Origin: Bacteroidota bacterium
GTDB taxonomy: Bacteria > Bacteroidota > Ignavibacteria > Kryptoniales > JAKASW01
DNA: 48,975 bases
NCBI GenBank assembly: GCA_021794075.1
Contig: JAJYRM010000018.1
Span: 1-48,975, forward strand
Reading direction: 5' to 3'
The notes beneath the pieces are model-generated. The model was not told the origin of the DNA. It saw only the letters and a program-made list of their open reading frames with translations, and did not search any database. Of the stretch, positions 7,795 to 16,630 are shown piece by piece. The first letter of the stretch is position 1. Each line of letters starts with the position of its first letter. Position numbers and translations under genes: made by a program.

Positions 7795-8750
7795 CGGGGT
7801 CCGACGAACCGGTTGCCGTTGAAGTGAATCATGTGATCGGGGAAATCAGCCAACCAGACTTCGGTCTCCCACGCTATGTCGCCGGTATGTCTCTTGAACT
7901 CCTTGAAGTCGGGAAACGCTGTCACATATACTTTTCCAGCCTTACAGTTCGCAAGAAGACCCTCAAGTTCAATAACGCGTTTAGGTGATACCGGCCCGTG
8001 CGAAGTGACCGCCTCGATCAGAAAAAGCCATTTCCGCTTCTTATCATAGAGTACCACATCCGGAAATTTGTTGTGCTGGTCGAATGATACGCCAAGGCTC
8101 TTCAATCCATTCGCATCGCAGTATAGATCTTTGTTAGCGGTGTCGCCGACAAAAAGGAGAGTGCTGCCTGGCGCGAACCTCGGAGCAAATTGTTCAATGA
8201 TTGCTATCTGAAGCTCGTTGTGCTTTCCGGGAGAAAAGTTGAGTCCGGCACCGTTAGTAAGTATGAGAGAAAGCATCTTAACCTTTCGCTGGCCGGAATA
8301 TTTCTGGCGAAGGCTCCCAAACCTCTTCTTGAATTTACCGAGCTCCTCCTTCCAATTCTCTGTTCCATAAGCTTGTACGGCTCTCAATGCCTCGGTTGTC
8401 AGCCTATAATGGTTATCCTTACTATTGGTTGGTAAACCAGGTTCATCGGGGTTATGGTCGACGACCCCGGCCTGAACAAATTGATGGAGCGTTTGGCGTC
8501 TGAATGTCTCGCGCGAATTCTCCGCGTAGTGCCTTCCGTAATGCTCTGCGATGAAGCGCATAACACCGGGATACTTGGGGTTCCTCCTGTTTCCTACAAC
8601 GGACATGCTTGCCTGTCTAGCCTGAGACCATTTATCTGTTCTCTTGACATTACACAACGCTAAAAGCGTAAGCGCCGAACGCTCGTTCTGCTGTTTTCGT
8701 GGAAGTCCTAAGGCTTCCAGTATCTTCTTGGCTTCTTCGAGTTTGCTCAT
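7791..8750 (-). CDS. Type II restriction endonuclease, BsuBI/PstI family
   Basis: A 319-residue protein matching the BsuBI/PstI restriction endonuclease family (PF06616), whose founding members cut CTGCAG. The N-terminal half (about 1-150) is the helical winged-helix-like domain. The C-terminal half carries the nuclease core: 'NKFPDVVLYDKKRKWLFLIE' (227-246), in which D231 and E246 are the likely metal-binding residues of the PD-(D/E)xK-type site, followed by 'AVTSHGPVSPKR'. Length agrees with PstI (about 326). The start overlaps the methyltransferase stop by four bases (ATGA). At least nine CTGCAG sites occur in this window (for example 7253, 11961, 27710, 42445), so host DNA would need protection by the cognate methylase. 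Specificity is inferred from the family, not shown. Confidence 0.9.
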   Translation of the reverse strand: MSKLEEAKKILEALGLPRKQQNERSALTLLALCNVKRTDKWSQARQASMSVVGNRRNPKYPGVMRFIAEHYGRHYAENSRETFRRQTLHQFVQAGVVDHNPDEPGLPTNSKDNHYRLTTEALRAVQAYGTENWKEELGKFKKRFGSLRQKYSGQRKVKMLSLILTNGAGLNFSPGKHNELQIAIIEQFAPRFAPGSTLLFVGDTANKDLYCDANGLKSLGVSFDQHNKFPDVVLYDKKRKWLFLIEAVTSHGPVSPKRVIELEGLLANCKAGKVYVTAFPDFKEFKRHTGDIAWETEVWLADFPDHMIHFNGNRFVGPR

Positions 8751-10342
8751 GCCGATGCGACTTCCTCTTGGTTAAGAAACTCTGCTACCGCTAAACTCGC
8801 GCTCGATTCTGAAAAATCGTTGTGCCCGATTATCCGGTTGCCAATTTCTTTAATTGTCTCTAACGGTGGCAGCGGCATTTCCCTCAATTCGGTCGCACTT
8901 ACATTTACGTTTCCGTTAAACGTCCTGAAATAGGTATCGAAGAGCTTGCTGTTCAAAAGTGCCGCAAGACCAACAGCCTCACTTCTCTCCAGATTCCCCT
9001 TGGTACGGTAGATATAATTCACCTTGTTCTCGACTCCAATGTATTCTGGCATATTAGGATTAACAAAATATGGAGCGGCGATCAACCGACTCCTGTCATC
9101 CTTCGCACTGAACCGCCGCAGCAGCACGTAGTTGCAATTCGGAATGAGCACCGGCTCGCTCGCCTGGCAAATCTCTATATACTGACCTTTGCCGACCTTA
9201 TGAACCGGCCATTCGATGTTCATCTTAATGACGTTGTGCAGCCAGTAAAGAGGGGCTAAAACGACGTTACCGTTTTCAAATCTGTCCCGGATGAATTTCC
9301 GCGCCCTGAAAGCAACGACAGGTCCGGTGGATATCTCGATGCCGTAGTCTCTCAATCGGTGACTCCAGCTTCTGAAGAGGTTGATAACGTTTTCTTCCGC
9401 ACCGCTAACGGGCAGGTGCAATATCTTCTCACGAGAGTTCAAGTCGATCAATTGAGATTGCGGATATGCCTTCTCGCTCGAAGGATCCAGGTTCCTCAAT
9501 CCATGCGAAGAGGAAACTATGATTTCAGGGGCCGGTGCATTCTGCTTCAATGGCGTTGCCTTCATGATGAGGAGTTCCTGAAGGACCTCATCACGGCTGA
9601 ATGTTTCCTTGCGGGAAGCGAACAGGTGGATTCGAGTCACCTGCACGTTCGACAAAAAGAAGTCGCGGAAAGCTCTGAAATAATTTCCGGATGCAAAACT
9701 CCTCGGTGTGATAAAAACGAACTCACCGTCATCGCTCAGCAGCTTGGAAGCGACAGCCATGAAGAGGGCATAAATATTCGGCTGCCCGCTGACAACGCTC
9801 GCAGAGGCTTTTGCTCTTGGGTCTTCTTTCGAGAGTTTGAAATATGGCGGATTGGCAATGACATAATCGAATCGTCCGGCGTGCGGCCGGTTAAAGAGAC
9901 TCATGGTGCGACTGTCTTCAAAGACGTGGCGGTTTTCGAGTATGAAGTCTTTTGACACGATCTCGAACCCGAGCTCGATGCTTCTGCTTCCAAGCCAAAC
10001 TTTAAGGTACTCGAGCGCCTTGTAAGCGTACGGCTGAATTTCTCTGTCTGTCTCGTAGGCAGTTATCTGAATTGAGCTCAGACTCTCAGACTTACCAACG
10101 AGCTTCTCCACGAGCGCACAAGCCAGGATAGCTGTACCGCAACCTGGATCCAGAATGCGAATTGAGTCCTTCGGCGTACCGGCCATTCCCCCCATGAAAC
10201 GTGCGATTGCAGTTGGTGTGAAGAACTGTCCGTTTTCCTTCTTGTGGATCTTGGTAACATCGGCAGAGTATTGAGTTCCCAATCTGTCCGCAAACTCAGT
10301 AGGGAGCTCGTCTTCAAACGGCGCTATATCATGAATCTCCAT
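8747..10342 (-). CDS. DNA adenine N6-methyltransferase of the BsuBI/PstI-type R-M system
   Basis: A 531-residue N6-adenine DNA methyltransferase of the Eco57I/BsuBI-like class. It has the SAM motif 'ILDPGCGTAIL' (63-73), the acidic 'YETDREIQPYAYKAL' (96-110), and the catalytic 'NPPYFKL' (164-170). The C-terminal region (about 300-500) is the target-recognition part, ending with 'ALLNSKLFDTYFRTFNGNVNVSATELREMPLP', as in related enzymes. It methylates the site cut by the neighbouring endonuclease. The ATG at 10342 is chosen; a GTG one codon before is possible, and neither has a strong ribosome binding site. The gene leads a three-gene operon with four-base overlaps. An inverted repeat lies 17 bases before the start. 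Confidence 0.9.
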   Translation of the reverse strand: MEIHDIAPFEDELPTEFADRLGTQYSADVTKIHKKENGQFFTPTAIARFMGGMAGTPKDSIRILDPGCGTAILACALVEKLVGKSESLSSIQITAYETDREIQPYAYKALEYLKVWLGSRSIELGFEIVSKDFILENRHVFEDSRTMSLFNRPHAGRFDYVIANPPYFKLSKEDPRAKASASVVSGQPNIYALFMAVASKLLSDDGEFVFITPRSFASGNYFRAFRDFFLSNVQVTRIHLFASRKETFSRDEVLQELLIMKATPLKQNAPAPEIIVSSSHGLRNLDPSSEKAYPQSQLIDLNSREKILHLPVSGAEENVINLFRSWSHRLRDYGIEISTGPVVAFRARKFIRDRFENGNVVLAPLYWLHNVIKMNIEWPVHKVGKGQYIEICQASEPVLIPNCNYVLLRRFSAKDDRSRLIAAPYFVNPNMPEYIGVENKVNYIYRTKGNLERSEAVGLAALLNSKLFDTYFRTFNGNVNVSATELREMPLPPLETIKEIGNRIIGHNDFSESSASLAVAEFLNQEEVASA

Positions 10343-10358
10343 CACGGTAAAAAGTTAA

Positions 10359-10375
10359 CACGCAACTTAAGCGTG
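10359..10375. promoter_or_regulatory. Inverted repeat CACGC-N7-GCGTG before the R-M operon
   Basis: CACGC (10359-10363) and GCGTG (10371-10375) form an exact five-base inverted repeat separated by AACTTAA. It ends 17 bases upstream of the methyltransferase ATG. This is a sensible place for an operator of the small helix-turn-helix protein encoded at the end of the operon. The site is short and could arise by chance. Confidence 0.3.
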
Positions 10376-10516
10376 AACAAGTGGCAAGGCCGATACCGGG
10401 CGAACGAAATGGCGGCTTCAAATTGTTACTTTGCGGATGAACATGACTAAGTGATTTTGGCTTAATCTCGTTCGGGTTTCTGGCAACTTTCAGATCGGCG
10501 GAATATCTTTCTCCAT

Positions 10517-11233
10517 ATGAAAGAGAGGAACGGTCATTCATCGTCGGCTTTCCCGCTGGGCGCAAGACGTATCCAGTTGCTTGAAGGGTTTATTGCTCGA
10601 GGAAAGGGAAAATTGATTATGGGCGACACGGCAGGTAAAAGTGAACACATCACTCTGAATTTGCTGACTCAATCAGATATCATGGACGTACACCGGACTT
10701 GGATTGATGAGAAGAAAGAACGCCAAGAGCAGACCCTCTTCGCAATCAAATCGAGCGATCTACTGTCAGGACTCATGGAAGCAAGCAACGCGTTACCGCA
10801 AATTTTCCCAAGGTTGAGACTGTTACGTCCCGTTTGGCTACATCGCCACTCCGTAGTATTTCAGTCAGTCCCGAATCTTGATAGCCACAGCACGGAAGAA
10901 TTCTGGTCAACTGGAAGTAAGCGGACGGCGGTCATCAATATCCAGAGGCTATCCAACCGGATGACCGTCACCGAAAGCATACAGGACTTGTACCGTTCAA
11001 CCGAGAGCTTCTGGTACCTCTGGACTGCCGGGAGATTGAATCCTCGGTTGCTGGGGATCGCATTCAAAAGCAGCGAGTCCGCCGCAACGTCTCAGTTCAT
11101 TCACTGGATCGCAATTAGAGACTTGGAGACATTCATTCAAAGTGCTCAGGTGCTTTTCATTGATCTGTTGCGTAAATATGAAATACCCAAAGATGAGTAT
11201 CACAAATATTCATTTCTGACCCATCCATCCTGA
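10517..11233 (+). CDS. Hypothetical protein divergent from the R-M operon
   Basis: A 238-residue protein I do not recognise. It has no signal peptide or clear membrane segment. It contains a tryptophan- and serine-rich middle ('RSTESFWYLWTAGRLNPRLL', about 156-175), and a C-terminal helical stretch 'FIHWIAIRDLETFIQSAQVL' (about 192-211) followed by charged residues. A second start at ATG 10619 (residue 35) is possible, since an AAGGGA element precedes it by about eleven bases; the first 34 residues look less protein-like. It is transcribed away from the methyltransferase across about 175-280 bases. Genes in this position are sometimes R-M accessory or unrelated defence genes, but nothing in the sequence assigns a role. 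Confidence 0.55.
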   Translation: MKERNGHSSSAFPLGARRIQLLEGFIARGKGKLIMGDTAGKSEHITLNLLTQSDIMDVHRTWIDEKKERQEQTLFAIKSSDLLSGLMEASNALPQIFPRLRLLRPVWLHRHSVVFQSVPNLDSHSTEEFWSTGSKRTAVINIQRLSNRMTVTESIQDLYRSTESFWYLWTAGRLNPRLLGIAFKSSESAATSQFIHWIAIRDLETFIQSAQVLFIDLLRKYEIPKDEYHKYSFLTHPS

Positions 11234-11261
11234 TAAGCATCCGCTCACTTTGAACATCCTT

Positions 11262-13517
11262 CTACCTTCGCAGGATCACCTCGTTGTCTTGCCCCTTCCG
11301 AATGCTAACCTCCACTGTCCTCACCTCTTTATCAATCTTCGCGTCCGCCCTCTTCCCGTTCACTTTAAGTTCCCCTTTTGGCACTACATTGTAAAAGACG
11401 ACGCGCGCGTCGCATCCAAGCGGTGGCACGGTTACATGGATCCGGTTTCCTGCCTCAGAGATACTTATCTGCCTGACGCTGTCGTTCGAGAAACGATCCA
11501 CGTACGTGAAGCTGTTCGAGAAATCCTTCTTCCCCGGAAACGCGTTTATGATGACTTCGGGCTTCGCATTCCGGTCCCAGCGGACGGAATTGCCCTTCAG
11601 CCAGTTTTTCCCCGTCACGAAGATCACGTTCTGTTTCACGAACACCGGTATATGATCGGGAGACAGCATGCATGTGTAAGTCTTCCCTCCTTCATAGGCG
11701 TTCGTCGTCGAATACCAGTCGTACCAGACACAAGTAGGGAGGTAGACGCTGCGCGATGTCTCAGCCGGCAATGTCACGGGCGCGACGAGGAACGAATTGC
11801 CGAAGCAGTACTCGTTCCAGATTCCATACGTTGCCGGATCGGACGGATACTCGTACGCGAGAGGTTTCATCAGGACGCCGTTATCCGCGGATGTGTTGAG
11901 CTGCGAAAAGACGTACGGCGCGAGTTCCATCCGCTCTTCGCACGCTTCTCTGAAATTGTCCTGCAGGGATTTCCCGTAGTGCCACGGGGCCCTGTCTTTC
12001 CCGCGACCGCCGGCGCCGTCGAGCTTGATCTCGAACAGTCCCGACCAGGTGCCGAACTGCAGCCAGCGGGTGAAGAGTTCTTCAGGCTCCATTCCCGGAT
12101 CGCCGAGGTAGCCTCCGACGTCGCTCCCCCAGTCCGGAAAGCCTATGAAGCCTGCCCGGATCGCGTTCGCGACGCTGCATGCCAGTCCGTCCCAGCTTTC
12201 GCGCGAGTCGCCACCCCAGAGTGCGCTCAGATATTTCTGGCTTCCCTGCATCCCTGCGCGGGCGTAATTAAAGTTGTCCTTCCCCCACTTCGCCGTGAGG
12301 ACCGAATCCATCACCTTCGCATAGAGATAGATGTATTTGTTTCTGCGCTCCCACGGCGGCGTCCTGTCATGCCACGCCTGCCCGACCGGGAACGCCTCGT
12401 CCGCACGATCCATCTTGTTCCCCTGTACACCGTAGTCGTAAATGTTTTTCGTCAGCGCGCTGTCGAATATCGACACGTCAGTCGGGTCGCTGAGATCGAT
12501 GTACCCGTGGTCGCCTGGCATCGGTTTGATCAGCGTCGTATCCCCGAACGTACACGGCGCCACCCATGACATGAACTTCAGGTTGTAATGCGAGTTGAGC
12601 TCGTGTATCCACTCTCCCGGGTCTTCGAAGCCCTTGCCGAAATCCATCTTCGACCAGCCGTCGACTCCGTTGCTGTAAGGCCTGTCGACCATCATCGAGG
12701 TTATCGGTATCCTGAGTTTTGTCATTTCGTCCGCATCGTTCAGTATGTCCTTCTTTCCGTTCCAGTCCTGGTCTCTCCAGATCGAAACGCCGCACGCCCA
12801 TGCGGGGACATACTTCGGCGCGCCGATGACTCCGTAGTACGCTTTCATTATTTCGTTTCCATTCGACCCCGTGAAGATGTACCAGTCGAGATTGCCGGTG
12901 CGGTGGTAGATCTCAGTCCTGCCGTTCACCGCGAATTCATATTTACCTTCGGCGAAGGTGTCGAAGAACGACGCGTACCCCAGGCTGCTGAAGAAGAAGG
13001 CGGACCATGCGGACGCGTAGTTCTCATGATACCTCGTGTCTTCGCCCTTTACGTCGAAACGCTGCACAGACCCGGTGATATCGGGGCTCTTATGATTATC
13101 GGGAACGAGGCTCTCGCGGATTCCGAAGTAGTGTCCGCCGAGATCTTTTAGATAGATCGAGACGTCCATCGCCCATTTCGGATGCGCGTAGATGTGCCAC
13201 CCTCCGTTGATGCTGTCGATGTGCAGATCCACGACGTAGTCGTGTGACGTGTTTACCTTTCCTGGATCCCAGACCTTTCTGTAAAGCAATTCCAGCACCA
13301 TGCCCCTTTCGTTCTGCTCCGTTACCTTCATGCTCGAAGGGGTTATGAAGTTGAACTGGATGCTGTCGATTTCCATGAAGGGTGTGTTGTCCCGCATGGC
13401 TACGATCTTGGCCTTATTCGGCAACACGGATATAGAACATTCCGATTTCTCTGTTTGAGCAATGAGTGAAATAGGAATGAGAATGAACGGAAGAAATAAA
13501 GTAGACAGCAGCTTCAT
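11262..13517 (-). CDS. Secreted glycoside hydrolase family 31
   Basis: A 751-residue exported enzyme with a signal peptide (about 1-20, ending 'ISLIAQ'). The N-terminal region (about 25-235) is the GH31 beta-sandwich, followed by a TIM barrel beginning 'YVPAWACGVSIWRDQDWNG' (236-254). The predicted nucleophile is D370 in 'GNKMDRADEAFP'. The acid/base is D437 in 'ALWGGDSRESWDG'. 'GFPDWGSDVGGYLG' further on is a further conserved GH31 block. The C-terminus (about 590-751) is the usual beta-sandwich pair. GH31 enzymes retain configuration and act on alpha-glucosides, alpha-xylosides or sulfoquinovosides; the K-x-D nucleophile context resembles xylosidase/YicI-like members, but the substrate is not fixed. 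It is probably periplasmic or surface located. There is no T9SS tail. Confidence 0.88.
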   Translation of the reverse strand: MKLLSTLFLPFILIPISLIAQTEKSECSISVLPNKAKIVAMRDNTPFMEIDSIQFNFITPSSMKVTEQNERGMVLELLYRKVWDPGKVNTSHDYVVDLHIDSINGGWHIYAHPKWAMDVSIYLKDLGGHYFGIRESLVPDNHKSPDITGSVQRFDVKGEDTRYHENYASAWSAFFFSSLGYASFFDTFAEGKYEFAVNGRTEIYHRTGNLDWYIFTGSNGNEIMKAYYGVIGAPKYVPAWACGVSIWRDQDWNGKKDILNDADEMTKLRIPITSMMVDRPYSNGVDGWSKMDFGKGFEDPGEWIHELNSHYNLKFMSWVAPCTFGDTTLIKPMPGDHGYIDLSDPTDVSIFDSALTKNIYDYGVQGNKMDRADEAFPVGQAWHDRTPPWERRNKYIYLYAKVMDSVLTAKWGKDNFNYARAGMQGSQKYLSALWGGDSRESWDGLACSVANAIRAGFIGFPDWGSDVGGYLGDPGMEPEELFTRWLQFGTWSGLFEIKLDGAGGRGKDRAPWHYGKSLQDNFREACEERMELAPYVFSQLNTSADNGVLMKPLAYEYPSDPATYGIWNEYCFGNSFLVAPVTLPAETSRSVYLPTCVWYDWYSTTNAYEGGKTYTCMLSPDHIPVFVKQNVIFVTGKNWLKGNSVRWDRNAKPEVIINAFPGKKDFSNSFTYVDRFSNDSVRQISISEAGNRIHVTVPPLGCDARVVFYNVVPKGELKVNGKRADAKIDKEVRTVEVSIRKGQDNEVILRR

Positions 13518-13679
13518 GGCGAACTCCTTTGTCCATTGTAAGGGACCTAAGAGGTTAACAGACTTTTGAAAAAAATCGAATCGGTCGACCAGAATATCCG
13601 AATGAGTAAACTTGCATCGAGGATGGATGTGACGATCTCGGAGACGCTGTTTGTGAGATTGACTACCGGCGGCGCGAAA

Positions 13680-15095
13680 CTACTTCAGGAGAACCATCTT
13701 CATGACTTTTGTGTATCCGGTGTTTGCGCCTGAGACGGGGCTCGCGGTCAGTCTGTAGAAATACACCCCGCTCGCCAAACCGCTTCCGTCAAACCGGACT
13801 TCATAGTTTCCCGCACTCTCAACTTCGTTATTCACAAGCGTCTTCACGAGTCTCCCGAGAACGTCATATGCTTTTAAGCTCACGCGGCTCACGGCTGAGA
13901 GCTGATAGCCGATTGCCGTCGACGGGTTGAAAGGGTTGGGGTAGTTCTGTGAGAGCGAGAAACCCGAGGGGATCGTTCGCGGCGGCTCAATTACCGGGGT
14001 GACGCCTGATATCGGCGCGCGAACGACTTCGCTGGCCGGTCCCATGAATAACCTCGGAAGGTCGGTGTGCGGAATTCCGGAAACCGCGTAGACGCTAGTC
14101 GGGGTAACTGAAATCATACCGGAAGGCGAAGAGTCGCCGGCCGTATCTACCGGTTCCCACTTGATCCCGTTGTCGGTAGAGCGATAGATCCCGCCCGAGG
14201 TTCCGGCCAGGATATTGTCTCCGACGAATTTGATTGAATTGAATGCAAGACCTTGACCTTCTGTTGTCCATGTTGTACCCGTGTCGGTCGACACATATAC
14301 GAGTCCTCTGGTGCCGCCGATGAGCACTACGTTTCCTTTAGCAGCCATGCACTGTGGGGTCCATAACGTGTCGACTACATTCCAGTGGGCGCCCCCGTCT
14401 GTCGATCTGAAGATGCCGCTGAAGTCGCTTTCATTGATCGGTCCGTACCCGTCGAAAGTTCCGGCAAACAGGTCGGGCCCGTTTGAAGCGAGGCACGTCA
14501 CGCCTCCTTCCTCGTGCGGTAATCCCGCAGAAAGTTGAACCCAGCTCCTTCCCGTGTCTTTCGACACGAAAATAGACCAACTGGCATAGAAGATAAGCGC
14601 CTTGCCGGGGGCGATCGAATCAACATCAAATGACTGGACCCAGCCGCTTCCGAGACTAGCGACGGAATCCCAGACCACGCCATCGTCCGATGTCCGAAAT
14701 ATTTCTCCGGGTCCGTCGGCCGCGAACAAATACTTCCCCACTACTGCCATCGCAAAGACAGTTGTGTCCTGAAGGCCGGCGGATTCCCATGTCGCTCCGC
14801 TGTCGGACGACATAAAGATGCCGGTTCCAAGACTGTCTAAGGATGTAACGTTGCCAATGTGAGCGTGGTTGTATCCACCTTCGAAGGATGCCGCTTTGTC
14901 ATGGAGGTCCGCCGGTTTTGCTCCGGCAGGAATCGGGACAAAACCCCCACCGCCACCGGCGATGAAGACATTATTCCCTTGAGCGACCATAGCGTCAATG
15001 CCAACGCCGTCCGCAAAAGCCGTCTTGCTCCACTGACAGAAAGCGACAGTCGCGGTAAGCAAAAACATCACAATTGAGATAAGTACGTATCGCAT
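13680..15095 (-). CDS. BNR-propeller protein with T9SS C-terminal domain (copy 1)
   Basis: A 471-residue secreted protein. After the signal peptide (about 1-20, 'TATVAFCQ') come six or more BNR/Asp-box-like repeats of the form S-x-D-x-G-x-x-W: 'SSDSGATW', 'TSDDGVVW', 'SKDTGRSW', 'STDGGAHW', 'STDTGTTW' and 'STDNGIKW'. These predict a beta-propeller as in YCF48/sialidase-like proteins. The last ~90 residues hold 'FSLSQNYPNPFNPSTAIGY', 'LKAYDVLGRLVKTLVN', 'GLASGVYFYRL' and end 'VMKMVLLK', the type A sorting domain for type IX secretion. The protein should be exported to the surface or medium. It lies 47 bases downstream of a paralogue in the same direction. Ligand is unknown. Confidence 0.85.
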   Translation of the reverse strand: MRYVLISIVMFLLTATVAFCQWSKTAFADGVGIDAMVAQGNNVFIAGGGGGFVPIPAGAKPADLHDKAASFEGGYNHAHIGNVTSLDSLGTGIFMSSDSGATWESAGLQDTTVFAMAVVGKYLFAADGPGEIFRTSDDGVVWDSVASLGSGWVQSFDVDSIAPGKALIFYASWSIFVSKDTGRSWVQLSAGLPHEEGGVTCLASNGPDLFAGTFDGYGPINESDFSGIFRSTDGGAHWNVVDTLWTPQCMAAKGNVVLIGGTRGLVYVSTDTGTTWTTEGQGLAFNSIKFVGDNILAGTSGGIYRSTDNGIKWEPVDTAGDSSPSGMISVTPTSVYAVSGIPHTDLPRLFMGPASEVVRAPISGVTPVIEPPRTIPSGFSLSQNYPNPFNPSTAIGYQLSAVSRVSLKAYDVLGRLVKTLVNNEVESAGNYEVRFDGSGLASGVYFYRLTASPVSGANTGYTKVMKMVLLK

Positions 15096-15142
15096 CTCTC
15101 CAATCTCTTTCTCCCCTCCATATTGTCATCAAATCAGTTAAG

Positions 15143-16441
15143 TCATTTTAAAAGGATCATCTTCATTGTTTTGTGATAACTCCCTTCCTCGAGCGTGTAG
15201 AAATAGACACCGCTCGATAGACCCGCCCCGCTGAAGATGACGCTATATTCGCCCGGCCGCTTCATGCCATTAACAAGCGTTGCCACTTCCTGCCCGAGTA
15301 CGTTATAGACTTTAAGTGTCACAAATCCTAAATCCGCAATCCGAAATTCGATCTCGGTGGTGGGGTTGAACGGGTTAGGATAGTTCTGTGAAAGGGAGAA
15401 GCTGGCTGGGAGTTGAGGCGGGCCATTATGAACCGCGGTGGCAAGGCCCGAGATAGGAATCTCGTAAGCGCCGCTTTCCGTACCCGCAAAAAGGTAATTG
15501 CCATTCACAGCTATGGCGCTGACAGGAGAGTTATTGAGTCCCGCGATATCGACCTTCTTCCACGATCTTCCGAGGTCTGTAGTGTAGTATAATTCGTGAC
15601 CGTAAAACGTCGATGAGCTTAATTCAAAATAGGCGAAGAGAATACTGTCGTTTCCCGTAAATCTAACATCGGTGACGCTCGCGGTGTCCGAAAGAGGAAG
15701 GCCCTGACTCCTGTTCAGCCATGTCGAGCTTCCACCGTAAAGATAAACGCCTTTGTTTGTACCGACGAACACATCGGTATCAATCGACGTAATTGCGTAA
15801 CACGAAAGAGTGTCCAGCCCCATGTTCTTCCAGTCGACCGAGTCCGCTGGAGTAGAGTACACGCCGTTTCCGCTTTCCGATTCAATCGTAAACAATCTAG
15901 ATCCGGATGAAGTAATTCCAATCGTTCCATATACAACGGGGAATTGATAAGGAGGCTGTCCGAGGCTGAGGCCGACGGTGTCTGCTTTCCACGTTGTTCC
16001 GTTGTCGGTCGAACTGAGTACGCCGTTGTTCGTAGCAGCGTACGTGACGCTGTCTAGATATGTCATGTCGTTCACGCTCGTGTTCGCCGGAAGATTTTCG
16101 CCTGCGGCACTCCATGATTCCCCGTAATCGGACGACCTGTAGAGGCTCACCGGAGGGTTGGTCCCAGCAAAGAGAAAGCTTCCGCATCTGTCAAGCGAGA
16201 AGATCGAATCAGTGCCCATCCCACTAGGAGTCACACGAGTCCAGTTCTCACCGGCATCCGTGGATTTGAGAAAAGCCCCGCTGTAACCACCGAGGAAGAC
16301 AGTAGTGTCGTTGATTATGAGAATTCCCGATATCCGGACATACTGGAGATCCGAGATCGGCGCCCACTGCGCGAAGAGACTTCCGGAGCTAAGTATCAAC
16401 GCAAAAAAGAAAACTATACCCGAAAACAAACGCGTTTTCAT
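15143..16441 (-). CDS. BNR-propeller protein with T9SS C-terminal domain (copy 2)
   Basis: A 432-residue paralogue of the next gene. It has a signal peptide (about 1-24, 'SSGSLFAQ'), BNR-like repeats 'STDAGENW', 'SSDYGESW', 'STDNGTTW' and 'TTDLGRSW', and a type IX sorting domain beginning 'FSLSQNYPNPFNPTTEIEF' and ending 'TMKMILLK'. The ATG at 16441 is chosen because GGGAGGTGG lies just upstream; a GTG two codons earlier lies inside that site. The two genes look like a tandem duplication that has diverged in the propeller but kept the tail. Both are probably expressed from a promoter upstream of this gene. Confidence 0.85.
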   Translation of the reverse strand: MKTRLFSGIVFFFALILSSGSLFAQWAPISDLQYVRISGILIINDTTVFLGGYSGAFLKSTDAGENWTRVTPSGMGTDSIFSLDRCGSFLFAGTNPPVSLYRSSDYGESWSAAGENLPANTSVNDMTYLDSVTYAATNNGVLSSTDNGTTWKADTVGLSLGQPPYQFPVVYGTIGITSSGSRLFTIESESGNGVYSTPADSVDWKNMGLDTLSCYAITSIDTDVFVGTNKGVYLYGGSSTWLNRSQGLPLSDTASVTDVRFTGNDSILFAYFELSSSTFYGHELYYTTDLGRSWKKVDIAGLNNSPVSAIAVNGNYLFAGTESGAYEIPISGLATAVHNGPPQLPASFSLSQNYPNPFNPTTEIEFRIADLGFVTLKVYNVLGQEVATLVNGMKRPGEYSVIFSGAGLSSGVYFYTLEEGSYHKTMKMILLK

Positions 16442-16557
16442 TTCCACCTCCCATGGATAAATCTGACATTTCCCTCGGTTCTCCTCCCCTATTCATTCCG
16501 AAATGGAGAACCAATGGACCAATCTATCCGCACTTTTTCTTAAAATCAACCTTGGAT

Positions 16558-16588
16558 ATAAGAAAAGGCGGCGTGTTTGCACGCCGCC
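16558..16588 (-). terminator. Rho-independent terminator of gyrA
   Basis: A perfect nine-base stem GGCGGCGTG/CACGCCGCC (16567-16575 and 16580-16588) with a four-base loop. On the minus strand it is followed by TTTTCTTAT. It lies 43 bases after the gyrA stop and closes the dnaA-to-gyrA gene run. Confidence 0.85.
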
Positions 16589-16630
16589 ACCTGCCATAGC
16601 TTTATTGAGAAACGACTGGCGACCGCTACT

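Noticed and set aside
9620-9650. GGATTCGAGTC string resembling a tRNA T-loop
   Set aside because: It lies inside the conserved methyltransferase coding sequence and no cloverleaf forms.
11250-12569. 439-codon plus-strand open frame opposite the GH31 gene
   Set aside because: Arginine/proline-rich shadow of the GH31 coding sequence, which has catalytic motifs on the minus strand.
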